Below are positions 34,044 to 45,270 of a stretch of 64,000 bases of DNA, piece after piece. The number at the start of each line of letters is the position of its first letter. The stretch's first letter is position 1. The DNA is from Paraspadella gotoi (taxonomy: Eukaryota; Chaetognatha). Both the position numbers and the translations under genes were made by a program. The notes below the pieces were generated by a model. The model was not told the DNA's origin and did not search any database. It was given only the letters and a program-made list of their open reading frames with translations. The stretch lies in contig CM119267.1 of the NCBI GenBank assembly GCA_051294375.1, positions 15,292,105-15,356,104 of the forward strand. Direction: 5' to 3'.

Positions 34044-34734
34044 TTATTCCATTTCCAATACCATCGCGTGATTTCGTATGAAAATTTCAAGAAAGGTTAT
34101 ATGACATTTTGAATGACATACGTGAAATTAACTGAAAGACTTAAATTCGAAACTCCGATTTTTTGTATCGCCGGGGTTTGGTGGTGTGATGGTTCTATCC
34201 CACCGATGTCTAAAGCTCCTTTGGAATCCGTTACTATCGTCTGTCGCAGGCGTCTGTAATCAATTCCCTTCGACAATAACAAGGCCGACCATCTCTCTCG
34301 ACAGCGACAGATGAAAAATACAAAAAAGAACACTTTTTTTTTCTCTCTTTCTTTTTTATTGTCTTAAATTTGTCATCGAGGACCGCATGAAACTTAATTC
34401 TTAAGTTTTAAGTCTTAAAGAGCTTATTTTTTTCCAAATTTAAGTCGTTAAGCTTTAAGGGGTTCCCGCTGTAGTGAGACGTTTTAAAAAAATGTAAATT
34501 GCAAAAGCAAAGAAGAAAGTGCTCTTAAAAGCTGTTAAGGGAATTCATTGTTCAGCAATGTCTTAAATTTTTTAAACTCGAGTTGGCGTCCGTTGTCTGT
34601 TTTTTAGCCTACCATATCTCGTCGCGTATTCATTGATATTGTCAAGAAGAGTTCCGTCAACTTTCGTGTGACATGCACAGTTGCACACCATTGCACAATG
34701 CACACCAAGCAATGCGTACGCTCTTGAAACCTCC

Positions 34735-34870
34735 CCCTTCCATCTCTGTTCCGTCCCTCTCCCTCGCTGTAACGCCCATCCGCGCCTGTCGCGCGCCCTC
34801 TATCGGTCGCCGGGGAAATGACGCCGCCGAAATGACGCTCCGACGCTCCGCCGCCATCTCCAAAGTGGAT
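34735..34870. promoter_or_regulatory. CpG-rich, promoter-like patch
   Basis: GC- and CpG-rich compared with its surroundings. On the minus strand it contains GGAGATGGCGGCGG, a YY1-like motif common at animal transcription starts. No start exon could be supported on either strand, so this is only a guess at a promoter. Confidence 0.2.
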
Positions 34871-35196
34871 TCTTTTCAGTTTCGATAACAGTCTCTTGTG
34901 TCAACTACTTAACCCGTAAATGGACCATTTCCAAGGCTGAAAATGTGCTGAGAGCCCCGAGCCCGGCCCGGTGCAACGGAGTCTGCCATGTCTCTCACTT
35001 TCTCTCTATCTCTCTCTTTCTCACTCGATTTCTCTCTCTCTTTCTCTCTCGCTCTCTCCCTCCAAGAAGCGTACTTCGTCACGATATCCGAGATACAAAC
35101 ATGATTACGCCCAAATTTTTGGTCTCAGAATTTTTCATCCTTTTCTTTCGACGCGACGTCGGGTTAACGCCATTTTCCTTCGAAGGGGTGTGAGTC

Positions 35197-35236
<40 letters not shown>

Positions 35237-35842
35237 GGTTGTTGTCTTGGTCTTTTTTTGTTCTTTTTCGTCTCTGCACTATTCCACTCTCGCTCCTCGA
35301 TATAGCCTTGACTACGGCACTTTTGGATTTAAAAAATTAAATTGTACGACTCATACAAAATTACGTATCTATTTATTCAAAAGATAATCTGTATCACCTC
35401 CTGACTTCGAACAGGCTTTGGCGGGTTAAGGCTTTCCATTCCTCTAACAAAATTACCAGATTACCAGATTATCTGGCTTCGGGAAATACTAGAGCACGAC
35501 TTCGGAATCCTATCAAAATAAGAGGAGCTTATTACTTTTTAAAGATTACACAAAAAGACCGATAGGCCGTCTCATCTTTTTTCAATCCCCTCCTCACTTT
35601 CTCCTCTCCTCTCTTTCTCCTCTCCTCTCTTTCTCTCCTCATTTTCCCCACCTTTTCACGCCTTACCCTCTCTCACCATCATTACCTCTCTCTCTTTCAA
35701 GTTCTTTCTTCGCCTCATTGCTAAGTGTGATCGCGATAGGGAACGAAAGAGCTCGTTCCTCTCCACTGCGATTTCTCATGATGAAAGATATGAGAGGTGA
35801 CAAATCAGAATCAGACGAGGTGGCATCTTCACGAAGTCGTCT

Positions 35843-35904
<62 letters not shown>

Positions 35905-36404
35905 GAGAGAGGTTCGTGCAATGTCATAAGTCGAGTGAATTAGGAAAGCGTCCATTTTCGTCGACCGATTTAATATCCGATTGTCAGGGACGTTAGTGAC
36001 GCTGCCGACGAATACCGGCTTCGTCCGGCCGACTTTAAGAATGCGGTCCGGTCGAACAATCGTCGTCATCGTCGTCGTCGTCATCGTCGTCATCCGTCTT
36101 CTCTTTCCTCAATTTCGCGGGGCGAATACGAATCGTCTCCTCGCGTCGCCTTTTTTTCTTTTCTATTTTTGCCTTCCTTTTCTTTTCTTTTTCTCTCTCA
36201 ATTTCTTCTCTTTCTTCTCTTTTTTTCTTTTTCTATTTTTTTTCCTTCTTCTCTCTCAATTTCTTCTCTTTCTTCTCTTTTTTCTTTTCTCTTTTTTCTT
36301 TCCTATTTTTTTATTTTTCTCTCTCAATTTCTTCTCTTTTTTTCTCTCTTTGATTCGATTTGTCTCATTTTTGTTTCTCCCCTTCATATGTGGTCGAGGA
36401 CGAC

Positions 36405-36436
<32 letters not shown>

Positions 36437-36734
36437 CGCGTTCTGTGCGCGTGAGTGAGACAATGATGTGACGCCGGGGGATGACGTGCGTTTCACAATC
36501 ACACACAGTTTGGGATCAGGTCGCACGCGGAGGGGCTGGGAAGATACACTTCAGTCTTGTCTCTATATGGAATAGGTGAATAGGTGCAGCATGATTGGGA
36601 CTTGATTTTGTGGAGATGGAGAGAGATAGAGAGAGTTAGAGAGAGATAGAGATAGAGAGATCGTTGAACAAAATTATTTGTATTTTGGTCCGTATCCAAA
36701 CTGCGTTAACTGCGTTATCTTAATTTTGTGAAAG

Positions 36735-36764
36735 AAGTTCATGGGGAGATGGAGAAAGAGAGAG

Positions 36765-36857
<93 letters not shown>

Positions 36858-36860
36858 TCG
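36735..36860. repeat. (GA)n tract with duplicated flanks
   Basis: Long (GA)n. The sequence after it (TGGAACAAAATTATTTGTATTT.CGTCCGTATC) nearly repeats the sequence at 36663-36700, which itself follows a GA-rich run, so the tract plus flank has been duplicated over about 200 bases. Confidence 0.75.
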
Positions 36861-37176
36861 TGGAACAAAATTATTTGTATTTCTGTCCGTATCCGAACTG
36901 TGTTATCTGCCAGTTGCCTAGCGACATAGCGATTGTTGCTGTTCCTAATCGCACTCGTTGGAATGCGGCAAAACATCAACAACGACAACAACAACAACAA
37001 AACATCTCATTTACTCGTTCGTCTTTCATCAATCTCACTTTCGCTCGGGAATCACTTCGCTTTGACGCGTTGAAACAGAGATAGCGAGAGGAAATGAAAT
37101 TACGGCGAAGAGCAGAGGAAAAAAAAAACATTTCTCTATTTGATTATGAAATGTAGTACGTTATGTCAATACTTTA

Positions 37177-37262
37177 CTACTTTATATTTAATAAGTCGAT
37201 AATCCCGGTGAGGGCATCTAAGGAGTCGTCGTCCTCATTGTCGTCATCGTCGTTGCTTTTAC
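37177..37262 (-). CDS. Candidate terminal exon, minus strand, acidic
   Basis: After an acceptor CCCTCTAG the minus strand reads KSNDDDDNEDDDSLDALTGI, IDLLNIK and TAG: an acidic run followed by an amphipathic helix. It starts two bases into a codon. It lies antisense within the first intron of gene C, 80 bp from the acidic plus-strand exon. Because (CGA)n repeats are common here, the acidic run may be repeat sequence. No partner exon was found. Confidence 0.25.
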
Positions 37263-37344
37263 CTAGAGGGCGATTTTGATCACGAGCGCGTGACGAATAT
37301 TTTTTGAAAACGAAAAAAAAAAAAATTTTTTGCGTCTCCGCCAG

Positions 37345-37687
37345 AGGTCCTTCCCGACTTCTTCATGACCGAATTCGATTATGAAGACGACGAAGACGAC
37401 GACGAAGACGACGACGAAGACGATGTCGAAGACGATGTCGAAGACGACGACGAAGACTATGAGGACCATGAAGAAGAAGACGATGACGACAAACACGAAT
37501 ACTTCGACAACGACGAAGACGAAAAAAATAACGACGACGACAAAGACCATAATGACAACGACGATGACGAAGCAGACAACGAAGACGACGACGACAATGA
37601 AGACGACGACAACGACGACGACGAAGAAGAATTGGGAAAAATCGGGAATCCGTTTTTCCGATGGCGACTCACGATTCCACCGGAAAA
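37345..37687 (+). CDS. Gene C exon: Asp/Glu-rich domain
   Basis: Acceptor GTCTCCGCCAG, donor AAAA/GTGAGA. After VLPDFFMTEFDY comes about 85 residues dominated by Asp and Glu with scattered Asn, His, Lys, Tyr and Phe, then ELGKIGNPFFRWRLTIPPE. The region grew from (GAC)n, but the frame is kept for 343 bases with GAA/GAT/AAC/TAC replacements and unique ends, which favours real coding sequence. Very acidic proteins of this type often chaperone histones, bind calcium or act in nucleoli or biomineral; nothing here chooses. Confidence 0.6.
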
Positions 37688-38086
37688 GTGAGAAACGTCA
37701 AGAAGAAAAACTTGATTCTCGTCGGAGGGTGAGAAAAAAATGGGGGGGGGGCGGGCTGAAGGGAGGGGCGAGTGAGGCAGGGGGAGAGTAGGGGGAGAAG
37801 AATGGAGGCATAGGGAAGGTAAGTTAGAGGTAAAGGGTAGGAAGGAGACAGGTCGGTTAGAGAAAAAATAGAAAAAGGAATCACAGGAACTGATAGAAAA
37901 TCGTGATGGAGCAAAAACCGCGTGAATTATACGTGAAAAAAAAAACCTGGAGTTTTACAAAGACCGAAAATGGTAGAATATTGTAAATATTGTAGTTCCC
38001 CACCCCAAAAAAAAACCCCGAAATTATGTTTAAAATGAGAATTCAGCGATGTTAATAAATCGTGCCAGTACAACTAAAATTGAATT

Positions 38087-39124
38087 TTGGCATTTCCATT
38101 CAAACATGCTAATCTTAAGGAATTGTTAAAAGCGTTCCCTTTCGGCGAACAAAAGACGTTCGCTGGGTCGATGTTTCTTATCATCGCCTCGACGCACCTC
38201 GCGTCTCGTCGCCCACGCGTCTGTGTTTTGGCCGCCGAAGGAAAAGCGTCTTTGGCGCCGCGTGGTCAAAGGCCGAGAATCCAAGGTCAAAAATCTATTT
38301 TTAGAAATATATCTCGAGTCGAAGTGAAAAAAAAACTCCGCAGGTCCGAAGCGATAGACGAAACGATGCGTAACGGACGTCGATGGCCTCCGAGCGAAAT
38401 CGCAAACTAGCGTTGTATTTATAGAGTTAACGATCGCTTGAAAGTTAACGTTGAGGCAGACAGACTTAGATAAGGTCTTAGTTGTCTTTAGAAAAGCGTG
38501 TTTGCCAAGCGTTTTTGTTTGACTAGGTTTGTTTAGGTTTGACTAAAAAGATCGAAAACTTTTGTCAAGACTGCGGCGCTGTTTTGCGGCTCTTCGTCTC
38601 CGCGTCTCCAGCCAAGAAATTTTTTTTTTTTTTTGGTCGCGAAAAGCGAAAAAAAATGAAAATAAAATAAAAAAAAACAAATTCAAAGGTAAAAGCGAAA
38701 GTTAAGTTGGCCAAAAATCCAAAATCCAGGGAGATTTTTGGCTTTTCAAACGCGAAAGAAACTTCAACGGATAAATTTGGCGCGAAATTTTTGTCTACAT
38801 TTCCCGGCCAATGAAACGTCGTCGTCGTCGTCATCGTCGTCGTCCTGATCGTCGTCGTTTTTCTCCAGCCTTTTATCCGAACGGGAATCTTTTGTCCGTA
38901 TTTATGGCATCAATCAAAGACTCGAATGACGACGACATCTGCGACGACAACGACAACAACGACCATAGATATTGGTAGATGCGAAGAGAGAAGGCGAATT
39001 GAGATGAAGCGAAAAAATGGAGAATGGAAATATGGAACGGAGGGTGTGAGCCAAAGTTTGTGATTTTGCGCAGGGAAAGGATATGACGAAGATTATGAAA
39101 AAGCGGAATTGTAAAATCTATCAT
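38087..39124. other. CpG-rich stretch, no supported exon
   Basis: 38110-38410 is CpG-rich and open in several frames without splice borders. 38815-38960 carries (CGT)n and (CGA)n tracts of opposite sense. Nothing further seen. Confidence 0.4.
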
Positions 39125-39235
39125 CGTAAAAACCAGATTTAGTCCCGGCTTTCGCGCTCTCTCTCTATCTTTATGGCTGTCTGTCTCTCTGTCTCTGTCT
39201 CTTTCTCTCTCTTTCTTTCGATCTCTCTGTCTTTA

Positions 39236-39338
<103 letters not shown>

Positions 39339-39974
39339 CTGACGATGTTTCATATATTTTTTTTTTCAAAAAATTCATTTTTCCTCCGAAATCCATGAAA
39401 ATCTTTGTAAAAAATGAAAAAGTTTGATTTTCTCGTTTATCACAACGAAACTGTAGTTTAAGCGTGGACACTGGACACTGGACACGTGACATAGACCAGA
39501 CTTTTATCAGATCGAATATCACTATTCACATAAGACTCATGAGATTGAGAGAAAATAGTATTTTAAAGCTAGTTTGAATTAAACTAACTAACGAAGTTTT
39601 GGCTCTAAAGAGAAAAATTTTCTTCGGGAAAAGGGAAAATGTAATGTGATTTTCAGTGCAGATTGAACGTGAGGCACTGAAATCCCAAGATGAGAATAAT
39701 CCTGTGAGATTGGGTTTTTTTTTATCAATCGAAGTGACAAGTCGTAAAATGTATATTTATATATTTAATAAGAATAATATAAAAATTCTACCACATAGCA
39801 AATCCCACGGAAGAGGGAAAAAGTCGATAACCAACAACGTGATTTTTTATGCAAGTTGTCATCGTCAGGGACCGAGGCGCTCATAACCAGTCAGTTAGTC
39901 CATCGAGACTTATTTTTAATTAAAATGGAAATTTCTTTTTCTTCTTCCCTCCTTTTCTTTTTTCTTTTTTCTAG

Positions 39975-40043
39975 TTTAATCAAGAGATCTTTAAATCCGC
40001 CCGCGTCGCTCCTTTTTCCGCCGGGAGAGCCTCGTTTCGACGC
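39975..40043 (+). CDS. Gene C candidate exon
   Basis: Acceptor TTTTTTCTAG, donor CGC/GTAAGC. In the frame that continues the acidic exon (AA+T, Asn) it reads LIKRSLNPPASLLFPPGEPR FDA. The phase fits at both ends, giving LTIPPENLIKRSLNPP. The minus strand is open here too (lysine-rich). Support is moderate. Confidence 0.35.
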
Positions 40044-40838
40044 GTAAGCCTCGATCGAGCACTCTTTCTTCGATATTGAGCGCACATGCCCTTTGATTTT
40101 TTTATCATTTGCTCGATGGCTTCAATCCACAATCTACATTCCTACACCGAACGCCGTTTATTAATTGATTCTGTTATTCGTACAACCGCTCTAAGCTTTT
40201 TTTAGTTTAATTATAATCCGGTTATTACTCGAAAAACCGCACGCTGTACGTTTCCCTTTTGACCGCTAATTCTCCGCTAGACCGCCCATGGCGCTTCTTC
40301 GCCAGTTTTCCCTTTGAGTATGACGCTCGGCCGCTCACTAAAAAATATTTTCATCAGATTGTAAACTGGAAATCTTGAGTCACGGTACAAAAAGAATTAT
40401 ACGAAGAAAACTAAACTTAATAAAAATGAAAAAACGATCAATGAAAAGGAGGAAGTACTCTCGTTGACAATTATCGCACAACAGACGGGAGGGTTTAAAG
40501 AAAACAGCGCTAAGGACAAAACAAAGAGAAAAGCAGGCTTGAGAAAAAATAAACAAAATAAACGAAGAATCGAAAGAATGAAATAAAAGAGAAAAAAAAT
40601 ACGTTTCAGTCTCGTAGAGTTTTTTTTTTTTGTTTCTTTTTAGTGTGTGGGAGTGTCTAGTACGTGTTTGTGACTTATTTTAAACCCGGCCAACCCTCGA
40701 CGGTTTTATTTGTTCGAAGAAACTTCATCGCTCCCTACGGCTGTCATTTTTTTTGTCGTCCCCTCTCCTCTTTGCCCCTCTCCCCCCCTCTCTCGGCTGC
40801 CTCTTTTATTTTTCTCTGTTTTGACTCAAGAAATGGAT

Positions 40839-40959
40839 TTAAATTATGTAGGATGATTTTAAGAGGAAAATCCTTTCGTCGTCTTCGAGGTCGTATCTTT
40901 TCTCCGAAGGGTAAACAACCTTCGCTCGATCGTCGACGCGACGAAACGACCATGTGTAA
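40839..40959 (-). CDS. Candidate terminal exon of a minus-strand gene
   Basis: Acceptor CACCCCCTGTACCAG. The exon starts one base into a codon and reads YTWSFRRVDDRAKVVYPSEK, RYDLEDDERIFLLKSSYII, TAA at 40839-40841. The mix of acidic, basic and aromatic residues looks like a folded protein, and AATAAA follows on the minus strand about 30 bases after the stop (near 40807). Phase fits the exon ending at 43082. The opposite strand is also open (see 40852-41025). I do not recognise the product. Confidence 0.45.
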
Positions 40960-41025
40960 CTGGTACAGGGGGTGTTTTCTCGAAAGTTCGTACGAGAAGT
41001 TTTCGTGGATTAATACGATGTACAG
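40852..41025 (+). CDS. Competing plus-strand candidate exon (gene C)
   Basis: Acceptor TTATGTAG, donor TACAG/GTTGTT. In phase with the exon at 39975 it reads (A)MILRGKSFRRLRGRIFSPK, GKQPSLDRRRDETTMCNWYR, GCFLESSYEKFSWINTMY. It overlaps the minus-strand exon 40839-40959 in full, so at most one is likely to be coding. The minus version has the nearer poly(A) signal and more typical composition; this one is kept as the alternative. Confidence 0.25.
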
Positions 41026-41356
41026 GTTGTTCCGTTTTGATAGATCGTAGATTTTATTTATATTTTTCCGTTATTTATTATTATATACTATTTGACTTTT
41101 TTTTTCGCGCAGTTGTTACGTAATTATTCGAGATTTTAAGAAATAAAATTTCAAATTTTCCCAACATAACGCTTGAATTTCCATCGCGAAGGAAATTTTA
41201 TGGATTCGTCTGCTTTTTTGTCTCCAATTTTTTGTTATTTTTTTATTTTATTTATGTAAATCCTCTGTCTAGAAATTGGTCTCAAAATTGGTCTAGATTC
41301 TACGACGCGAACACGTTTCCAATCTTGTTTTTCTCTTGCCTTTATATTTTCGTTTT

Positions 41357-41363
41357 ATAGTAT

Positions 41364-41430
<67 letters not shown>
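41357..41430. repeat. (GA)n microsatellite
   Basis: About 70 bases of GA, intergenic or intronic, followed by unique sequence. Confidence 0.95.
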
Positions 41431-41433
<3 letters not shown>

Positions 41434-41529
41434 CTTCCCTTGACATGGTATCTGAAGGAAAGTTCCGTGAGAGAGCGAGCAAAGACAAGTAGGAACGTGA
41501 TTGAAAAAAAAATCAATCGATTTTTTCAC

Positions 41530-42003
41530 AATTTTTTTTCCTTTTTCCATTTTTTTATCTTTTTTTTTATCTCTGCAACAAATCCACCTGCGCCATTTTA
41601 GAAAAAGGAGAAAGAAGAGACCAATTTTGTCATTCGCGTCACTATTAAATTTATGAAATTGTTTGATTTTTCGTAACTGAGGCTTGTAAAAAGACTGTTT
41701 AACATTTCGTGACATTATCATTGTTCATTTCAAAAGGTAAAATCTTTGACATCACTGNNNNNNNNNNNNNNNNNNNNNNNNNTTTTCCTTTTTCCAATTT
41801 TTTTATCTTTTTTTTTATCTCTGCAACAAATCCACCTGCGCCATTTTAGAAAAAGGAGAAAGAAGAGACCGATTTTGTCATTTCTGTCACTTTAAATTTA
41901 TGAAATTGTTTGATTTTTCGTAACTGAGGCTTTTAAAAAGACTGTTTAACATTTCGTGACATTATCATTGTCATTTCAAAAGGTAAAATCTTTGACATCA
42001 CTG
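41530..42003. repeat. Direct duplication on both sides of a 25-N gap
   Basis: About 220 bases ending at 41757 recur at 41783-42003 with a few indels and substitutions (shared block AACAAATCCACCTGCGCCAT). A copy on each side of a placeholder gap is what unmerged contig ends look like; a true tandem duplication is the alternative. No coding content. Confidence 0.9.
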
Positions 42004-42832
42004 AAAGATTTCACTCCCCGCTCGTTCTCCGCCACTCCTCAAAACGACTTTTGTTTGACGGAGTTTTTCGTTCCTTTCTTTCCGCGATCTTTACGAAGGG
42101 AGAGTTAAAAAATTAACGGCAACAGTTGTTACCCTCGTTAACGATATTTCGTCGAAAAAAAATGCATTAAAGATCTAAAAAAAAAAGGATTTGAGAAAAA
42201 CGAGAACTCGCCGTTTGAGATTCCTTTGTGTTTTGATTAAGCAAGAGAGCAAAAGTGAACGTTTTGGGAATCAGAATATAAATTTCACATTAATTTAATT
42301 TAATTTTCACCATCAATTTACTTANNNNNNNNNNTATACACTCCATCTCGAAGGCTGTCTAACTGTTATATATTATCACTTTTATTTTTCTCCTTTGAAC
42401 TTATTTCTTTTACAGCCTTTTCACGTTCAATATATCACGTACGTTTTCATCAATCTCTATAGTCTATATTCCCCGCCATAGCTGATTAGATTTTTCACGA
42501 AACTTCCCTTAATAAAAGAAAACTTTTTTTATCCCAACTGCGGCAACTTTACAGTCGATTCAATTCCACTTCGATTCAATGTATTTCGCGCGAACCTTTT
42601 TTTTTTTTTTTGATAACGACTTGTTTTCCCCTCTCAGGGATTTCCCCGATATATCATTTAATCCCGATTTTTTTGGTACTTCTGTCCTTTTTACTTCCGT
42701 TCACTTTTTAACTCTTTCCTCTCTTTTTTTACCTTTCCTCTTGACTGGCTGCCTCCTTCGTCCCTTATCTACTTCTTCTGAATCGGTTCTGACGGGTTAT
42801 CAGCCGTCATATCTCTCTCTCTTCTCTCTCTC

Positions 42833-42869
<37 letters not shown>

Positions 42870-43057
42870 CTCCTCTTCACTGATTGTAATGGCCATGTTC
42901 TCGCAAAGACTTTTACTTTATCTTTCACGCACCTCCTTTCCTATACATCATTTTCTTTCAACTTATTATCCCCCTTTTCTCTTCTCTCTCTCTCTTTTCC
43001 TCTCGCACGCTCCATTCCTCTCCTCCTCCTCCTCCCCCTTCCCGCCCCGCCATCTAG

Positions 43058-43247
43058 CGGTGATAGACGAGGCGGTCTGACCTTTTCCGGGTTCCAGTCT
43101 CCGCGGCGCATCGTCGATTTCCTGACCCCAATTTCACTTCTGAGATTATCAATCGTCGAGGAAATGAAACGGAGATCCCTTACCTGTCCGAAACGTCCCT
43201 TCGTTTTCATGAGCGTCAAAAGTGTCCCAAATATTATGGCATCTTGA
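43058..43247 (+). CDS. Competing plus-strand terminal exon (gene C)
   Basis: Acceptor GCCATCTAG. In phase with 40852-41025 (AG+C, Ser) it reads GDRRGGLTFSGFQSPRRIVD, FLTPISLLRLSIVEEMKRRS, LTCPKRPFVFMSVKSVPNIM, AS and TGA. It overlaps the two minus-strand candidates at 43082-43139 and 43184-43247. If real, gene C would be 271 residues over five exons. No poly(A) signal was seen in the next 350 bases. Confidence 0.25.
43082..43139 (-). CDS. Candidate exon, minus strand
   Basis: Acceptor ATAATCTCAG, donor AAAAG/GTCAGA. In the phase dictated by its neighbours it reads (E)VKLGSGNRRCAAETGTRK and ends in AG, completed to Ser by the exon at 40959. The +1 frame (SEIGVRKSTMRRGDWNPEK) looks like a helix following an EF-hand loop, so a one-base error in or near this exon is possible. 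Confidence 0.3.
43184..43247 (-). CDS. Candidate exon with an EF-hand-like loop, minus strand
   Basis: Acceptor CTCTCAATAAG and a strong donor ACAG/GTAAGG. It reads SRCHNIWDTFDAHENEGTFR T in phase 0 and ends one base into a codon; the next exon gives Glu (G+AA). The 12-residue loop DAHENEGTFRT+E has Asp at position 1, Asn at 5 and Glu at 12, as in EF hands, but Glu replaces the usual Gly at position 6. Degenerate loops of this sort occur in EF-hand proteins of cilia and calmodulin relatives. Family assignment is tentative. Confidence 0.4.
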
Positions 43248-43489
43248 CTTATTGAGAGTTCGAGCATGAAACCAAAAGAGGGGTTTTTTTGTCGGGCTCT
43301 GCTTATCAGCAGATTCCGCTTGCTACTAAACTCACTTTTTGGTGCCGGTCGGTCCGTCCCTCAATATTGTCGGCGCACAATCAACTTATATAATGTCAGA
43401 AATCGAATTTGTAAATTATCGCAAAAAAAATGATGTCGTGCACACACAAAACAAAAACCCAATCGTCTGTCTGTCTCAGATAACACAGA

Positions 43490-43592
43490 TCGTCCGTCCG
43501 TCTCCGTATACGTTCCGTGTCCGTCCGTTCCCGTTCGTCCGTCCGTCCGTCCGATACGTCGTCGTTACCGTCCGTCCGTCGTCCGTCCCAAC
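43490..43592. repeat. (GTCC)n-type repeat
   Basis: Irregular CGTCCGTC units on the plus strand. A mirror of the GGACCGACGG units near 26125-26160. No gene content. Confidence 0.8.
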
Positions 43593-43649
43593 CTTGTAAA
43601 AACACAATTACATTCGGATTGGAATGGAGGTTTAATGATTTTGTCTGTG

Positions 43650-44540
43650 ATCAGTAGTGCTGTGATTGAGCTGGATTGAAGTTTTTCGATGGAATCAGTC
43701 CGAGTGAAATGAGTTTAAAAATCGGAAAAAAAAAAATATATTCACTATTTTGAACAGGCAATATGCTCGTCATCCAGAGTGGATGGGCTGATTGACCTGG
43801 AATTTTTTGTATGTGGGTAGGAAAGTGTGTGATTGAACAGGAAATCAAGTTTCGATGGAATGATTTGAGTGGAATGAGTTTAAAATGGAAAAAACAAAAA
43901 CCTGTTTTACCTAATTGATTATGCTTTCTTTTTCCTTTTATATTATGTAATCTGGCAGATGTATTATAAATCAAATAATTATCAGTTAATTAATCCAATT
44001 AATAAATAAATTAATCAATAATTAATTATTAGTCAATCATCCATCCTGACCGTGAGCCATCTTAGGCAAAAGCTCCGAATAACTGTGATTGGCTGGTTTG
44101 ATTGGAAATTAAAATTTTGTGTGTGGGGTAGAAAGTGTGTGATAAAGCTGGATATAAACATTCGATGGATCGTGTGAGCTGGAATTAAGTTTAAATGGAA
44201 AAAACATAGTCGATCATTTAACTTAAATCTTTTTTAACTTATTAATTAACCATAAATTCCAATTAATCATAATTTGGACTGGATAGATTGAGTTTGAATT
44301 TTGTGTGTGGGTAGGAAAAACGTATGACGCAAAGCTTGAATATAGAGGGTTTCAGGTGGAAACGTACCAGTGGATGGAGTTTAAATGAAAAAAATATGAG
44401 TCACATTTACTTAATCTTTTTATTTATTTAACGCCATGATACGATCTGAGATGAAATTTTGTGAGCCGGTAGGAAGTGAGTGCAGAAGCTAGTATGATAA
44501 AGTTTTTGACGGAATGCAAGTTGAAAAAATTATGCAAAGT
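43650..44540. repeat. Diverged tandem repeat, five units of about 100-220 bp
   Basis: Five units share the series TTGTGTGTGGGTAGGAAAGTG, TGTGATNNAGCTGGAT, TTCGATGGAAT, GAGTGGAATGAGTTTAAAAT, GGAAAAAA, at about 43650-43740, 43805-43905, 44100-44205, 44290-44395 and 44455-44535. They are separated by variable AT-rich spacers with ATTAATTA. Divergence rises to the right. No coding frame. Could be a minisatellite or tandem insertions of one element. Confidence 0.75.
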
Positions 44541-45058
44541 TGAAAAATGATGCAAGTTAAAAAAGCTCTTAAAAGCATAAGGATCGTCGCTATTGTCATA
44601 AAAAGAGAGAGAGAGAGAGAGAGAGGAGAAAAGAGAGGAGTGAGAGAGAGAGAGAGAGAGTGAGAGAGAGAGAGGAGAAGGAGACATCAAATAAAAAAAT
44701 CTTAAAAGACCTCCAAGACCAGGAGCCAGAGCCACTATCATTAGAAAGTTAATGGAAAACACGGGAAAAAACCGAATGAATCATGCGATAACGAATTTGT
44801 TGAATGTACTAGTAATTTGTTGAGTAATATATTGATTGATGTAATAGTATTTTATTGACTTAATAGGAGTTCGATTATTGATTCGATGATAATCAATTAT
44901 TGATGCGAATGATAAGTCATTCACTTTGGCCCTGTATGATAGTCATTCAGTGATGGATGATTGTCATTCATTGATGCGATGATTGTCATTCACTTGATTG
45001 CGAATGATGTCAATAAAACAAACAAATGCGTGTTGAGTGAAACGAGAGAGAGAGGAAG

Positions 45059-45112
<54 letters not shown>

Positions 45113-45230
45113 GAGAGAGAGCAGAGAAAAGCGAGAGAGAGAAAGAAAGAGACGCAGGAGAGAAAAGAGAAGAGAGAGAGGAGAGAGCAGATGAGAGACC
45201 GAGAGAGAGAGAAAAAACGGATCAACTCAC
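44541..45230. other. Repeat-rich intergenic or intronic DNA
   Basis: (GA)n tracts at about 44606-44680 and 45045-45210, and between them a GATGATTGTCATTCA-type short repeat at about 44880-45010. No supported exon. Confidence 0.6.
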
Positions 45231-45270
45231 GAAATCGTCCGGATGAAAACTATTGGGATTTTGTTTGAAT
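45231..45270 (-). CDS. Candidate 13-codon exon, minus strand
   Basis: Acceptor CGCTTTTTTTAAG and consensus donor TTTC/GTGAGT. It reads FKQNPNSFHPDDF. It starts one base into a codon (fits the 2-base end of the coiled-coil exon at 59252: AA+A, Lys) and ends in phase 0 (fits 43247). Only 40 bases, so the call depends on splice signals and phase. Confidence 0.4.

Noticed and set aside
37263-37550. Very hydrophobic Val/Phe-rich minus-strand frame
   Set aside because: Antisense shadow of the Asp/Glu-rich exon at 37345-37687.
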